Source of the DNA: Aquicoccus porphyridii
GTDB lineage: Bacteria; Pseudomonadota; Alphaproteobacteria; Rhodobacterales; Rhodobacteraceae
Length of the DNA: 64,000 nucleotides
Assembly (NCBI RefSeq): GCF_008369105.1
Contig: NZ_VINQ01000001.1
Coordinates: 372,001 to 436,000 of the forward strand
Direction of reading: 5' to 3'
Each line of letters starts with the position of its first letter. Position 1 is the stretch's first letter. The notes under the pieces were generated by a model that had not been told where the DNA came from, searched no databases, and saw only the letters and a list, made by a program, of their open reading frames with translations. Made by a program: the position numbers and the translations under genes. This document shows, piece by piece, positions 1 through 9,205 of the stretch.

Positions 1-49
1 ACCGGTCATGCTGTTTTTGATCTTGCCTGAATCGCCCTGACGAAAACCT

Positions 50-1453
50 CTATTCCTGCTCCTCGCCCATGGTCGCCACCCGGGCGCCGGTCTTGTTCGT
101 CGTCACCACCCCCAGCGACTTGAGCTTGCGGTGCAGCGCGCTGCGCTCCATGCCGACGAATTGCGCGGTGCGGCTTATGTTGCCGCCGAACCGGTTGATC
201 TGCGTCAGCAGGTATTCGCGCTCGAACGCTTCGCGCGCTTCGCGCAGCGGCAAGGTGGCCAACACCCCCGGCAGCACCACGCGATCCGCATCGGCATCGC
301 GCTCGCTTTCCCCGGGCAATTCGCGCGCCTCGATCTCGCCCGACGGTTCGCCCAGGATCAACACCCGCTCGATCACATTCCTGAGCTGGCGGACATTGCC
401 CGGCCAGGCCATGGTCTGCATCAGCGCCACCGCCTCTTCCGAAAGCGCGCGCAGGGGGAGACCCTGCGTGCGGTTGAAATCGGCTATGAAATGCTCGGCC
501 AGAACCGGGATGTCCTCGCGCCGTTCCTCAAGGCTCGGCACCGCGATCGGCACCACGTTGAGCCGGTGGAACAGCTCTTCACGGAACCCCCCGGCAGAAA
601 TTTCCGCCTCGAGATCGTGCGAGGTCGATGAAATGACCCGAAGATCAACCCGCACCTTCTCCGATCCGCCGACGCGCAGGAATTGCTGATCGACCAGAAC
701 GCGCAGGATCTTCGACTGCGTGCCCGGCGGCATGTCCGCCACCTCGTCGAAATAGATCACCCCGCCATGTGCTTCTTCAAGAAGACCGGGCTCGACCCCG
801 CGATCGGGGCTTTCACGGCCGAACAGGACCTCTTCCATCCGGTCGGGTTCGATCGAGGCGGAGTTGACCACCACGAACGGTGCGTCCTTGCGCGCGGAAT
901 GGGCATGGATATAGCGCGCCGCAATTTCCTTGCCCACGCCGGACGGCCCGGACAGCATCACCCGCCCGTTCGATTTCGTTACCTTGTCGAGCTGCCCCAC
1001 GAGTGCGCGATACGCGCTCGATTGGCCGATCATCTCGGCACTGATGATCTCCTTGCGCTTGAGTTGCGTGTTCTCACGGCGCAGGCGCGAAGTTTCCATC
1101 GCGCGGCGTATCACCACCAGAAGCTGGTCGATATTAAAGGGCTTCTCGATGAAATCATAGGCACCCTGCTTGATCGCCGCGACCGCGATCTCGATATTGC
1201 CATGGCCCGAAATGATGATGATCGGTATCTCGGGCCGGTCACGCTTGACAGTCTTGAGGATATCAATCCCGTCCATCCGGCTGTCCTTGAGCCAGATGTC
1301 GAGGATCATCATGGCAGGCGGGTCCGACGTGATCTCCTTCATCGCGTCGTCGGAATTTCCCGCCAGCCGCGTGGTATAGCCTTCGTCCTCAAGAATATCC
1401 GCGATCAACTCGCGAATATCGCGTTCGTCATCAATAATCAGAATGTCACCCAT
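50..1453 (-). CDS. ntrX: NtrX sigma-54-type response regulator lacking the GAFTGA loop
   Basis: Response regulator of the NtrY-NtrX nitrogen/redox two-component system. Residues 1-125 form a receiver domain with phosphoacceptor Asp52 and the conserved Lys104 (FIEKPF). Residues about 140-370 form an AAA+ domain with Walker A GPSGVGKE (169-176) and Walker B FDEVAD (235-240). The C-terminus is a Fis-type helix-turn-helix (GGNISRTAQFVGMERSALHR). The loop where sigma-54 activators carry GAFTGA reads GRESPDRGVEPG instead, so contact with sigma-54 is doubtful. It lies 25 bp downstream of ntrY in the same transcription direction and is last in the ntrBCYX series. The 467-residue length is normal for the family. 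Confidence 0.95.
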   Translation of the reverse strand: MGDILIIDDERDIRELIADILEDEGYTTRLAGNSDDAMKEITSDPPAMMILDIWLKDSRMDGIDILKTVKRDRPEIPIIIISGHGNIEIAVAAIKQGAYDFIEKPFNIDQLLVVIRRAMETSRLRRENTQLKRKEIISAEMIGQSSAYRALVGQLDKVTKSNGRVMLSGPSGVGKEIAARYIHAHSARKDAPFVVVNSASIEPDRMEEVLFGRESPDRGVEPGLLEEAHGGVIYFDEVADMPPGTQSKILRVLVDQQFLRVGGSEKVRVDLRVISSTSHDLEAEISAGGFREELFHRLNVVPIAVPSLEERREDIPVLAEHFIADFNRTQGLPLRALSEEAVALMQTMAWPGNVRQLRNVIERVLILGEPSGEIEARELPGESERDADADRVVLPGVLATLPLREAREAFEREYLLTQINRFGGNISRTAQFVGMERSALHRKLKSLGVVTTNKTGARVATMGEEQE

Positions 1454-1478
1454 ATTCCCCTCATACGATTTCTTCCGT

Positions 1479-3746
1479 CTAATCTTCTGAATGTCCTGTT
1501 GTGGGATCGACCGGCAGGCGGATCACCGCCATCGCCCCCACATGCGCGCCTTGCGAAAACGGAGCCGCGTCTTCGAGGGCGAGGCTGCCGCCATGCTCCT
1601 CGAGGATCTTCTTGACGATGGGCAGGCCAAGCCCGGTGCCCTTGTCGCGAGTCGTCACATAGGGCTCGAAGAGCTTGGCGCGGTCCTCGGGCAGGCCGAT
1701 GCCATTGTCCGAGATCGTGATCAGCGCCTCGTCGTTCCGGCGAACGGCGGTGACCCGGATCTCGGGGGCATAGCCCTCGGTTCCATGCTTTTCGGCATAG
1801 CTTTCCGTCGCCTCGCCCGCATTCTTTATCAGGTTGGTCAGGGCCTGGCTGATCATCGTCGCATCGAATGCCCCGGTCAGCGGATCGTCGGTCAGATCGA
1901 CGGTGATGGTCACATCCGGTTGCCCCGATTGCTGCAACAGCACCGCACCGCTGACCAGCGCGCACAGGCTTTCCGGCTTGCGGTCCGGCTCGGGCATGCG
2001 GGCAAATTTCGAGAATTCGTCGACGATCCGGCGCAGGTCGGTGGTCTGGCGCACGATCACCCCGGTCAGATCGGCGAGACTCGCCGCCTCGGCCTCGTCC
2101 AGATGGCGCGCGAACTTGCGATTGATGCGTTCCGCCGAAAGCTGGATCGGCGTGAGCGGGTTCTTGATCTCATGCGCGATGCGCCGCGCCACGTCGCCCC
2201 AGGCGGCCATGCGCTGCGCGCTGACGAGGTCGGTCACATCGTCAAAGGCGACCACGTAACCTTCGAGTTCGCCCGCTTCGCTGCGCCGTACCGACATGCG
2301 CACCAACAGGTTCTCAAGCCGCCCGCCCCGGCTGACCTTGACCTCTTCCTGCGCGACCTCGACACCGCGCTGGCGCAGTTTGTGAAACAGCGGTTCGAAT
2401 TCGGGCACCGCCACCGACAATGCCAGTTGCGATTGATCCCCCTGCCAGTCAAGCAGGCGCTCGGCCGAACGGTTGACAAAGGCCACCCGGCCCAGTGGAT
2501 CGACCCCGACAACCCCCGACGTGACCGAACTGAGCACCGAATCGAACAACCGCCGACGGCGCTCGATCTGCTCGGTATTGGCCAGAAGCGCATCGCGCTG
2601 ACCCTTGAGCTGTTGCGTCATCTGGTTGAAATAGCGCCCGAGCATGGCGATTTCGTCGTCGCCCTCCTCCTCGATCACCTGCACTTCGAGATCGCCCGCG
2701 CCGACCCGCTGCGCGGCACCGGCCAACCGCCCCACCGGCCGCGCCAGCCGCTCGGCGAACCACAGGCCCAACCAGATCGCGGCGAGGATCAGGATGACCG
2801 CGAAACCGAGATAAAGCAGACCGAACTCGAACAGCACCCGCCCGCGTTCTCTTTCAAGCTGTTGATAAAGCCGCACGGTCTCCTGGGTCTCATCCAGGAG
2901 GTTGAGGATATTGCCATCCACTTCGCGGCTGACATAGACCAGACGGTCGGGAAAATTCTGAAGCGGCACGATGGCGCGAAACTCGTCATGATCCCAATCG
3001 CGGATGACAGCGATCCCGGTCTCGCGTGCCTCGGCGATCTGTTCGGAGGTCGGGCGCTCGAACTCGAACAGGTACGAGCGTTCGCCCCGCGCCCGCAATT
3101 CTCCGGTTCCGTCGATGACGTAGGCTTCGCGCATGGCGGGCTGGAACCGTTGCTGGCCGATGGTCAGAACCTCGCGGATTTCCGGGTCCTGCATGAAGGG
3201 TGTCGCGCTGCGCGCAAGGTCGATCATCCGCGCCAGCGACCGGGCCGAGCTGTCAAGCGATTTGCGGTGCTCCTCTTCATAGGCCTGCGCGGCCGAAAAG
3301 GAACTGCCGACCACCTGCCGCACGCGGTCGGAAAACCAGCCCTCGAGCCCGACATTCACGGTCAACACCGCGAAAATCGCCACGATGATCGTGGGAATGA
3401 GCGCCATGATGACGAAAACGCCGGTCAGGCGCAGGTGCAGCCGCGAACCCGCCGATTGCGCCCGCCGATCGGCCACCATGCGTGCCACGCGCTGCAACAC
3501 CAGCCCCGCAACGACAAGCACATAGACCAGGTCGGCCAGCATCACGAAGCGCAGGGCAGAGGAATTTGCCCCGCGCTCGAACGGGCCCAGCACGAAATAG
3601 GTCGCCAGAACCAGGACCGGCCCCAGGATCACCAGCCCGAGCGTGGCGATATTCTGCGCACGGCGCTGCCGCCTGAGCCGGACAAGCCGATCCCAGGTCG
3701 ATTGGCCGCGCGATCTGCCTGTTGTCTTGCGTGCCCGGGTTGCCAC
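1479..3746 (-). CDS. ntrY: NtrY membrane sensor histidine kinase
   Basis: Sensor kinase partner of NtrX. The N-terminal part has several hydrophobic segments (such as NIATLGLVILGPVLVLATYF), then a periplasmic stretch, another membrane segment (FGLLYLGFAVILILAAIWLG), a HAMP-like linker, a PAS region (VLSSVTSGVVGVDPLGRVAF), and a kinase core with H-box RIAHEIKNPLTPIQ (His525 in the 755-residue form) and ATPase motifs ISDNGIGLPED and GTGLGLPIVKK. The frame stays open to a GTG at 3830. I prefer the GTG at 3746, which has GGGGG six bases upstream and gives the family's usual length. The gene begins shortly after the ntrC stop at 3846, so it is probably co-transcribed with ntrBC. Confidence 0.92.
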   Translation of the reverse strand: MATRARKTTGRSRGQSTWDRLVRLRRQRRAQNIATLGLVILGPVLVLATYFVLGPFERGANSSALRFVMLADLVYVLVVAGLVLQRVARMVADRRAQSAGSRLHLRLTGVFVIMALIPTIIVAIFAVLTVNVGLEGWFSDRVRQVVGSSFSAAQAYEEEHRKSLDSSARSLARMIDLARSATPFMQDPEIREVLTIGQQRFQPAMREAYVIDGTGELRARGERSYLFEFERPTSEQIAEARETGIAVIRDWDHDEFRAIVPLQNFPDRLVYVSREVDGNILNLLDETQETVRLYQQLERERGRVLFEFGLLYLGFAVILILAAIWLGLWFAERLARPVGRLAGAAQRVGAGDLEVQVIEEEGDDEIAMLGRYFNQMTQQLKGQRDALLANTEQIERRRRLFDSVLSSVTSGVVGVDPLGRVAFVNRSAERLLDWQGDQSQLALSVAVPEFEPLFHKLRQRGVEVAQEEVKVSRGGRLENLLVRMSVRRSEAGELEGYVVAFDDVTDLVSAQRMAAWGDVARRIAHEIKNPLTPIQLSAERINRKFARHLDEAEAASLADLTGVIVRQTTDLRRIVDEFSKFARMPEPDRKPESLCALVSGAVLLQQSGQPDVTITVDLTDDPLTGAFDATMISQALTNLIKNAGEATESYAEKHGTEGYAPEIRVTAVRRNDEALITISDNGIGLPEDRAKLFEPYVTTRDKGTGLGLPIVKKILEEHGGSLALEDAAPFSQGAHVGAMAVIRLPVDPTTGHSED

Positions 3747-3845
3747 CCGTCGCCCCCATGATGTTGTGGCGCCTTGGCGCCTCACCGCATTATCCCGTGA
3801 CCTCTTTCGGCACTGCGGCACCCCGGCCACGGTTCTGTTGCGGTT

Positions 3846-5216
3846 TTACATCAATTTGCGGCGGCGTGTCACGCGAATATCCAGATCTCCGATCTTCTTG
3901 CGAAGCGTATTGCGATTGATACCCAGAAGGTCGGCGCATTTCGCCTGGTTTCCCCCCGTTGCATCGAGCGCGATCTCGATCAGCGGAAGCTCCACCTCGC
4001 GAAGGATGCGGGCGTAAAGCCCCGCGGGCGGCAACATGTTGCCATGCAGGTCGAAATAACGCCGCAAATGCCGCGCGACGCTGGCCGAAAGCTTGTCACC
4101 CTCGTCATGGCCGAGGACCGGCTCGGTCGCGGGCTGGTTGCCCAGAACCTGTTCGACCTCTGCGCGGGTGATCTCGTCGCTGCGCGCGGTGAGGCCGAGA
4201 CGCCGCACCGCGTTCTCGAGCTGGCGCACGTTCCCCGGCCAGCTATACTTGCGCATCAGGGCGCTCGCCTCGTCCGAGAAATAGCGCCGCGGCGCGCCGC
4301 CCTGTTCCTCGCGGGCGAGGAAATGCTCGGCCAGAAGCGGGATGTCATCGACCCTTTCGCGCAAGGCTGGCACATGCAGCGCCGCACCGTCGAGCCGATA
4401 GTAAAGATCATGCCTGAGCCGCCCGTCCTCCATCGCCTGCGCGAGGTCGCTCTGGCTGGTGGCCATGAATCGCGGGACATGGTCGCCGGGCGTGTCGATC
4501 ATGCGCACGATACGCGCCTGGCTATCGGGCTCGATATCACAGATTTCATCGAACAGGATCGTCCCGCCCTTGGCCCGCGCCAGAACCCGTGCCGGGCCTT
4601 CCAACTCGCGCAGGTCGCCCGCTGTCGCGGTCACGAAAGGCAACGTGCGCCGGTCCGAGAAATCATGAATCGCCCGCGCGATCAGGCTCTTGCCGGTGCC
4701 GCTCTCGCCCGAGATCAGCACGCCGAGGTCGGTGTTCATCACCCGGGCCAGCAGCCGGTAAAGCGACTGCATCGCCGGGGTGCGCCCGACAAGCGGCAGG
4801 TCGTCGGGCCGCTCGGCCTCGGTCGTGGCGCTCGCGCGCACCCCGCTACGGCGGCGCGTCTCCAAGGCCTTGGCGGTGCGTTTCATCAGGTCCGGCAGGT
4901 CGAACGGTTTGGGCAGGTAATCATAGGCTTCGGCCTCGGCCGCCTTGATCGCCGTCATGATCGTGTTCTGCGCCGAGATCACAATCACCGGCAGGCCGGG
5001 CCGGTCCTCGGCGATCTTGGGCAGCATTTCGAGCCCATTGCCATCGGGCATCATCACGTCGCTGATCACCACGTCGCCCTTGCCCTCGCCCACCCACCGC
5101 ATGAGCGTGGTGAGGCTCGAGGTGGCATGCACCTTGCACCCCGCCCGGGTCAGCGCCTGAGTCAGGACGGTGCGAATGGTGCGGTCGTCATCGGCGACAA
5201 GAACGGTGCCATCCAT
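3846..5216 (-). CDS. ntrC: NtrC nitrogen regulator, GAFTGA-less (Rhodobacter type)
   Basis: Nitrogen regulatory response regulator. The receiver domain covers residues 1-120 with phosphoacceptor Asp53 ([11 protein letters not shown]) and Lys103. The AAA+ domain has Walker A GESGTGKS (170-177), Walker B LFDEICD (221-227) and [19 protein letters not shown]. Only about 44 residues separate Walker A from Walker B, against about 60 in NtrX next door, because the block holding the GAFTGA sigma-54 loop is deleted. The C-terminus ends in a Fis helix-turn-helix ([21 protein letters not shown]). Family knowledge: NtrC of Rhodobacter capsulatus also lacks this loop and activates the sigma-70 polymerase. 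ntrB ends 12 bp upstream. Confidence 0.95.
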   Translation of the reverse strand: MDGTVLVADDDRTIRTVLTQALTRAGCKVHATSSLTTLMRWVGEGKGDVVISDVMMPDGNGLEMLPKIAEDRPGLPVIVISAQNTIMTAIKAAEAEAYDYLPKPFDLPDLMKRTAKALETRRRSGVRASATTEAERPDDLPLVGRTPAMQSLYRLLARVMNTDLGVLISGESGTGKSLIARAIHDFSDRRTLPFVTATAGDLRELEGPARVLARAKGGTILFDEICDIEPDSQARIVRMIDTPGDHVPRFMATSQSDLAQAMEDGRLRHDLYYRLDGAALHVPALRERVDDIPLLAEHFLAREEQGGAPRRYFSDEASALMRKYSWPGNVRQLENAVRRLGLTARSDEITRAEVEQVLGNQPATEPVLGHDEGDKLSASVARHLRRYFDLHGNMLPPAGLYARILREVELPLIEIALDATGGNQAKCADLLGINRNTLRKKIGDLDIRVTRRRKLM

Positions 5217-5228
5217 GGGGCGGTCTCC

Positions 5229-6329
5229 TTATGTGTCGCGCTCGGCGCCCGGCTTGGGCGCGAGCGGAAGGGAAATGCGAAACACGGTGCGTCCGGGCAC
5301 CGATTTGACGGAAATCCAGCCGCCGTGATCCGAAACGATCTTGGCGGTCAGCGCGAGGCCCAGCCCGGTGCCGTTCTCGCGCCCCGAAACGAAGGGGTCG
5401 AACACGTCGTCGGCAATATCGGGCGGCAGGCCCGGCCCGTCGTCGATCACCTCGATCTGCAAGGGCAGGCTTTCTCCGCTGCCATCCGAACGGCGCAGGC
5501 GAAAGGAATGCTCATAGAACGTATGCAGGGTAATCTTGCCGCCGGATCTGTCCGCCGCTTCGGCCGCGTTCTTGAGCAGGTTCTGCATCACCTGCAAAAG
5601 CTGATCAGGATCGCCCCAGGCCATCGGAAGCGACGGGTCATATTCCTCGACGATCTGCATATGCGCCCCGAATCCCAGCAACGCCGAGCGCCGCGCCCGG
5701 TCGAGCACATCGTGAACATTGACCGGCTGGAAATCCGGCACGGTCAGGTTTCCGAACTGTTCGACCTGTTCGAGGAGCTTCACGATCCGCCGCGACTCGC
5801 TCACGATAAGATCCGTAAGTTCAAGGTCTTCCGGCCCGAGATTCATGCTCAGAAGCTGGGCCGCCCCGGTGATCCCGGCCAGCGGGTTCTTGATCTCGTG
5901 GGCCAGCATCTCGGCCATGCCGATCGCCGATTTCGCCGCCGATTTCACCGAAAAGCTCTGCGTCATGCGCCCGGCCAGTTCGCGCGGGGAAATCAGGAAC
6001 AACATCATCCCCGCCTGCCTGCCCGATCGTTCCTGCATCGGCGCGATCTGGATGTTGCAATGCAACGGCGCACGTTCGCCGGTGCCCACATCCACATCAT
6101 TGACGAAAAGCGGCGTGGCATTGTGGCGCGCGCGCTCGAACGCCTCTTCAAGCGGCGCGTCGATCATCACCCTGTCCCAGATCGGCTGCCCCCTGAGCGC
6201 GCGCGCCGAACTCATCAGGAACCCCTCGCCCGCCGGGTTCACATCGACAATCCGGTCATCCGGCCCGACCACCAGCGCCGGAACGGGAAGCGACGCCCAG
6301 ATCGCGTCATCGGGGACCGCCTTGCTCAT
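5229..6329 (-). CDS. ntrB: NtrB nitrogen sensor histidine kinase
   Basis: Cytosolic histidine kinase that phosphorylates NtrC, normally under control of PII proteins. A PAS domain covers about residues 10-125 (LPVPALVVGPDDRIVDVNPAGEGFL). The H-box is AEMLAHEIKNPLAGITGAAQ with phosphoacceptor His144. The N box (QVMQNLLKNAAEAAD), G1 box (EVIDDGPGLPPDIAD) and G2 box (GTGLGLALTAKI) are all present. There is no membrane segment. The ATG overlaps the end of dusB by 4 bp (dusB stops at 6326), so dusB-ntrB-ntrC are probably translationally coupled, matching the nifR3-ntrB-ntrC order known in Rhodobacter capsulatus. The 366-residue length is normal. Confidence 0.95.
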   Translation of the reverse strand: MSKAVPDDAIWASLPVPALVVGPDDRIVDVNPAGEGFLMSSARALRGQPIWDRVMIDAPLEEAFERARHNATPLFVNDVDVGTGERAPLHCNIQIAPMQERSGRQAGMMLFLISPRELAGRMTQSFSVKSAAKSAIGMAEMLAHEIKNPLAGITGAAQLLSMNLGPEDLELTDLIVSESRRIVKLLEQVEQFGNLTVPDFQPVNVHDVLDRARRSALLGFGAHMQIVEEYDPSLPMAWGDPDQLLQVMQNLLKNAAEAADRSGGKITLHTFYEHSFRLRRSDGSGESLPLQIEVIDDGPGLPPDIADDVFDPFVSGRENGTGLGLALTAKIVSDHGGWISVKSVPGRTVFRISLPLAPKPGAERDT

Positions 6330-7309
6330 GCCGCCGCCCTTTCGCCATGCCGGATCATCAAAGGGATGAGCCGCGTCACCTTCGCCGCCTCCCGACAGGT
6401 CAGAACCTCGCGCCGGAGCGGCGCCGGTGTGCCCGCCCGATCCATGTACCAGCCCAGGTGCTTGCGCGCGACGCGCAGGCCCAGATCCGCACCATAGAAC
6501 CTGAGCATCGCATCGTAATGATCTGAAATCATGTCACAAAGCGCCTCTCCCTGTGGAATGTCCGGGGCGCGCGCGCCATGGATGTCATGCGCAACCTCAG
6601 CCAGTGCCCATGGCCGCCCCTGCGCGCCGCGCCCAATCATCACGCCATCGGCCCGTGACTGCGCCAGCGCATCCCGCGCCGTGGCCGTGTCCACGATATC
6701 GCCATTGGCAATGACCGGGATCGAAACGGCGGCCTTCACCGCCCGGATCGCCGCCCAATCGGCCCGACCCTTGTAGAACTGGCACCGCGTGCGCCCGTGG
6801 ATCACCACCCGGGCCACGCCCGCAGCCTCGGCCCGCCGGGCCAGATCCGGCGCGTTGCGCCTGTCGTCGTCCCAGCCGAGCCGCGTCTTGAGCGTCACCG
6901 GCAGGTCGACCGCGCCCACCACCGCCTCGATCAGGCGCAGCGCATGATCCGGGTCGCGCATCAGGGCCGAACCGGACAACCCGCCGGTGACCTTCTTGGC
7001 CGGACAGCCCATGTTGATGTCGATCACCCGCGCACCCATGTCGGCCACCTGCCGGGCGGCCTCGGCCATGGCACCGGGTTCGCGCCCCGCGATCTGAACC
7101 GCGGTGTTCTCGACCTCGACACCCAGCTCGGCCTTTTCGCGGGTACCGGGTCGCGCACTCAAAAACTCCCCGCTCGCGATCATCTCCGAGACCACCAGCC
7201 CGGCCCCGAAGCGACTCACCAGATTGCGAAAGGGCAGATCGGTGATGCCCGCCAACGGGGCCAGCGCCACGGGCGGGTCGAGTGCGATATCATGCCGGGT
7301 CGGGGTCAA
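6326..7309 (-). CDS. dusB: tRNA-dihydrouridine synthase DusB/NifR3, probable TTG start
   Basis: FMN-dependent enzyme that reduces uridines in the tRNA D-loop. Family motifs are LAPLAGITDLPFRNLVSRFGAG, the INMGCPAKKVTGG cysteine motif with the catalytic Cys, VTLKTRLGWD, VVIHGRTRCQFYKG, and the NGDI phosphate-binding region. The frame is open to 7390, but those 27 extra residues resemble nothing in the family. A TTG at 7309 has AAGGA eight bases upstream and begins just before the conserved DIALDPPV, giving 327 residues, so I chose it. First gene of the ntr operon. DusB also precedes ntrB in other Rhodobacteraceae. Confidence 0.93.
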   Translation of the reverse strand: MTPTRHDIALDPPVALAPLAGITDLPFRNLVSRFGAGLVVSEMIASGEFLSARPGTREKAELGVEVENTAVQIAGREPGAMAEAARQVADMGARVIDINMGCPAKKVTGGLSGSALMRDPDHALRLIEAVVGAVDLPVTLKTRLGWDDDRRNAPDLARRAEAAGVARVVIHGRTRCQFYKGRADWAAIRAVKAAVSIPVIANGDIVDTATARDALAQSRADGVMIGRGAQGRPWALAEVAHDIHGARAPDIPQGEALCDMISDHYDAMLRFYGADLGLRVARKHLGWYMDRAGTPAPLRREVLTCREAAKVTRLIPLMIRHGERAAA

Positions 7310-7474
7310 GCGATTAATCCTTGTGCATTGGGTATCACCTAAGGCGGCTCCAACGAAATCACAACAAAACAGCGGGGTAAAACTGGGCACTCACAGACAA
7401 ATGCCTAAGTTTTAGGCAGCCGCGCCCGCTCTTGGGAATTGCCCTTTGCCCGAACTGTGCCTATTGCGACAGTC

Positions 7475-8605
7475 ATGAAGATCGCCGCCCTCATCGTTGC
7501 CGCTGGCCGCGGCACCCGCGCCGGCCCCGGCGCGCCCAAGCAGTGGCGCGCACTGGCCGGGCGGCGGGTGATCGACTGGACGCTGGCCCGGTTTCAGGCC
7601 GCGCCACGGGTGGACCGGATCATGCTCACGCTCCGCCCCGACGACATCGCCACATTCGCGCCCCCTCCGGGCATCGAGGTGACGGCGGGCGGCGCCAGCC
7701 GCGCCGCCTCGGTGCGGCGCGGGTTGGAGGCGCTGGCCGCCGATCCCCCGGATCTCGTCCTGATCCACGATGTCGCGCGCCCCTGCCTGCCACAAGCGGT
7801 CATCGACCGGGTGATCGCCGCGCTCGACACCAGCCCCGGCGCGGCCCCTGCCCTGCCCGTGACCGACGCGCTCTGGCACGGCGCCGATGGACAGGTCACC
7901 GGCACGCGGGACCGCGCGGGCCTCTACCGCGCCCAGACGCCGCAGGGCTTTCACTTCGCCGCGATCCTCGCCGCCCACCGCACCCACGCAGGCGACGCCG
8001 CCGACGACGTCGAGATCGCCCGCGCCGCGGGGCTTGAGATCGCAATCGTTCCGGGGCATGAGGACAATCTCAAGATCACCCACGCAGAGGATTTCGCGCG
8101 GGCCGAACGCATCCTGGGGGGACAGATGGATATCCGGCTGGGTCATGGCTATGACGTGCACCGCTTCGGGCCGGGCGATCACGTGATGCTGTGCGGCGTG
8201 GCCGTGCCGCATGATCGCGGGCTTAAGGGCCATTCCGACGCCGATGTCGGCCTCCATGCGCTGAGCGACGCGATCTATGGCGCACTGGCCATGGGCGATA
8301 TCGGGCGCCATTTCCCACCCTCCGATCCGCAATGGAAAGGCGCCGAAAGCCATGTCTTCCTGCGTCACGCCGCCGATCTTGCCCACAAGCAGGGCTTCAC
8401 CCTCTCCAATGTCGACTGCACCCTCATCTGCGAACGCCCAAAGGTCGGCCCCCACGCCGCCGCGATGCAGGCCCGCATGGCCGACATCCTCGGCATCGAC
8501 GCCGCCCGCGTCTCGGTCAAGGCCACCACCTCCGAACGCCTCGGCTTCACCGGCCGCGAGGAAGGCATCGCCGCCATTGCCACCGCCACGCTGGTCAAAC
8601 CATGA
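7475..8605 (+). CDS. ispDF: Bifunctional IspD/IspF of the MEP isoprenoid pathway
   Basis: Fused enzyme for two non-consecutive MEP-pathway steps. Residues about 1-215 are IspD (4-diphosphocytidyl-2-C-methyl-D-erythritol synthase), with the CTP-binding start [18 protein letters not shown] and the [11 protein letters not shown] motif. From Met at 8126 the IspF half (MECDP synthase) runs to the end, with [13 protein letters not shown], the zinc-binding [30 protein letters not shown], and [17 protein letters not shown]. The ATG at 7475 starts directly at [11 protein letters not shown]; the 12 in-frame residues before it are not conserved. It is divergent from dusB. Such fusions are common in alphaproteobacteria. 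Confidence 0.96.
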   Translation: MKIAALIVAAGRGTRAGPGAPKQWRALAGRRVIDWTLARFQAAPRVDRIMLTLRPDDIATFAPPPGIEVTAGGASRAASVRRGLEALAADPPDLVLIHDVARPCLPQAVIDRVIAALDTSPGAAPALPVTDALWHGADGQVTGTRDRAGLYRAQTPQGFHFAAILAAHRTHAGDAADDVEIARAAGLEIAIVPGHEDNLKITHAEDFARAERILGGQMDIRLGHGYDVHRFGPGDHVMLCGVAVPHDRGLKGHSDADVGLHALSDAIYGALAMGDIGRHFPPSDPQWKGAESHVFLRHAADLAHKQGFTLSNVDCTLICERPKVGPHAAAMQARMADILGIDAARVSVKATTSERLGFTGREEGIAAIATATLVKP

Positions 8606-8612
8606 CCCCCTG

Positions 8613-8662
8613 CTTCATCTGACCCCAAATACCTCGGGGAGCGCGAGGGGCTGGCCCCTCGC
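8613..8662 (+). repeat. Interspersed intergenic repeat with adjoining GC hairpin (copy 1)
   Basis: CTTCATCTGACCCCAAATAC followed by CTCGG, then a hairpin whose arms are GCGAGGGG (8643-8650) and CCCCTCGC (8655-8662) with loop CTGG. It sits between the ispDF stop and the pgpA start. The same core occurs four more times in this window (12536, 20713, 47453, 59651). Copy 4 has the same core-plus-hairpin layout. There is no T-run after the hairpin, so a simple intrinsic terminator is not indicated. Confidence 0.7.
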
Positions 8663-8704
8663 CTCCGCCCCATCCACAAAGCCCGACGCGAAAGCCCCCT
8701 GCCC

Positions 8705-9205
8705 ATGACCCGCCTCATCGCCACCTTCTTCTATATCGGCTATCTCCGGCCCTTTTCCGGCACATGGGGCTCGGCCGCCGCCGTCATCGCCGCGTTCGGG
8801 CTCAATTTCCTCGGCGGCTGGCTGCTGATCGCCCTGCTGATCCCCGTTGCCATCCTCGCCGGATGGTGGGCCACCGCCGTCGAGACCCGGGACAAACCCG
8901 ATCACGACCCGTCCGAGATCGTCATCGACGAGGTCGCAGGCCAGTGGATCGCGCTTTTGCCGGTGCTGATCGGCGCCGCCCATGCGGGCCATGCCGGTTG
9001 GGAGGCGCTGGCGCTCTGGCCCGGTTGGGTGACCGCTTTCGTGGCTTTCCGATTCTTCGATATTCTCAAGCCCGGCCCGATCGGTTGGGCCGACCGCCAG
9101 CACGGGCCGATGGGCGTCATGCTCGACGATATCCTTGCCGGGATCGCCGCCGCACTCACCGTGGGCTTGGCGGCGTATCTCTCGCATGGCATCCTCGGCG
9201 CATGA
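8705..9205 (+). CDS. pgpA: Phosphatidylglycerophosphatase A
   Basis: Inner-membrane phosphatase that converts phosphatidylglycerophosphate to phosphatidylglycerol. The sequence has the family signatures FFYIGYLRPFSGTWGS near the N-terminus, DPSEIVIDEVAGQW with the acidic active-site residues near residues 64-77, and FRFFDILKPGPIGWADR. At least three hydrophobic segments are visible (GGWLLIALLIPVAILAGWW, AGQWIALLPVLIGAA and the C-terminal ILAGIAAALTVGLAAYL). The 166-residue length is normal. The stop overlaps the start of the next gene in an ATGA, indicating translational coupling to pncC. Confidence 0.94.
   Translation: MTRLIATFFYIGYLRPFSGTWGSAAAVIAAFGLNFLGGWLLIALLIPVAILAGWWATAVETRDKPDHDPSEIVIDEVAGQWIALLPVLIGAAHAGHAGWEALALWPGWVTAFVAFRFFDILKPGPIGWADRQHGPMGVMLDDILAGIAAALTVGLAAYLSHGILGA

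Noticed and set aside
1491-6497. Long plus-strand open frames opposite ntrY and ntrB/ntrC (1491-3761 and 4044-6497)
   Set aside because: They are exact antisense shadows of conserved genes; high GC removes stop codons. Their translations are Arg/His/Pro-rich and match no domain.
8643-8662. Intrinsic terminator after ispDF
   Set aside because: The stem is good but there is no T-run, and the hairpin is part of the interspersed repeat.
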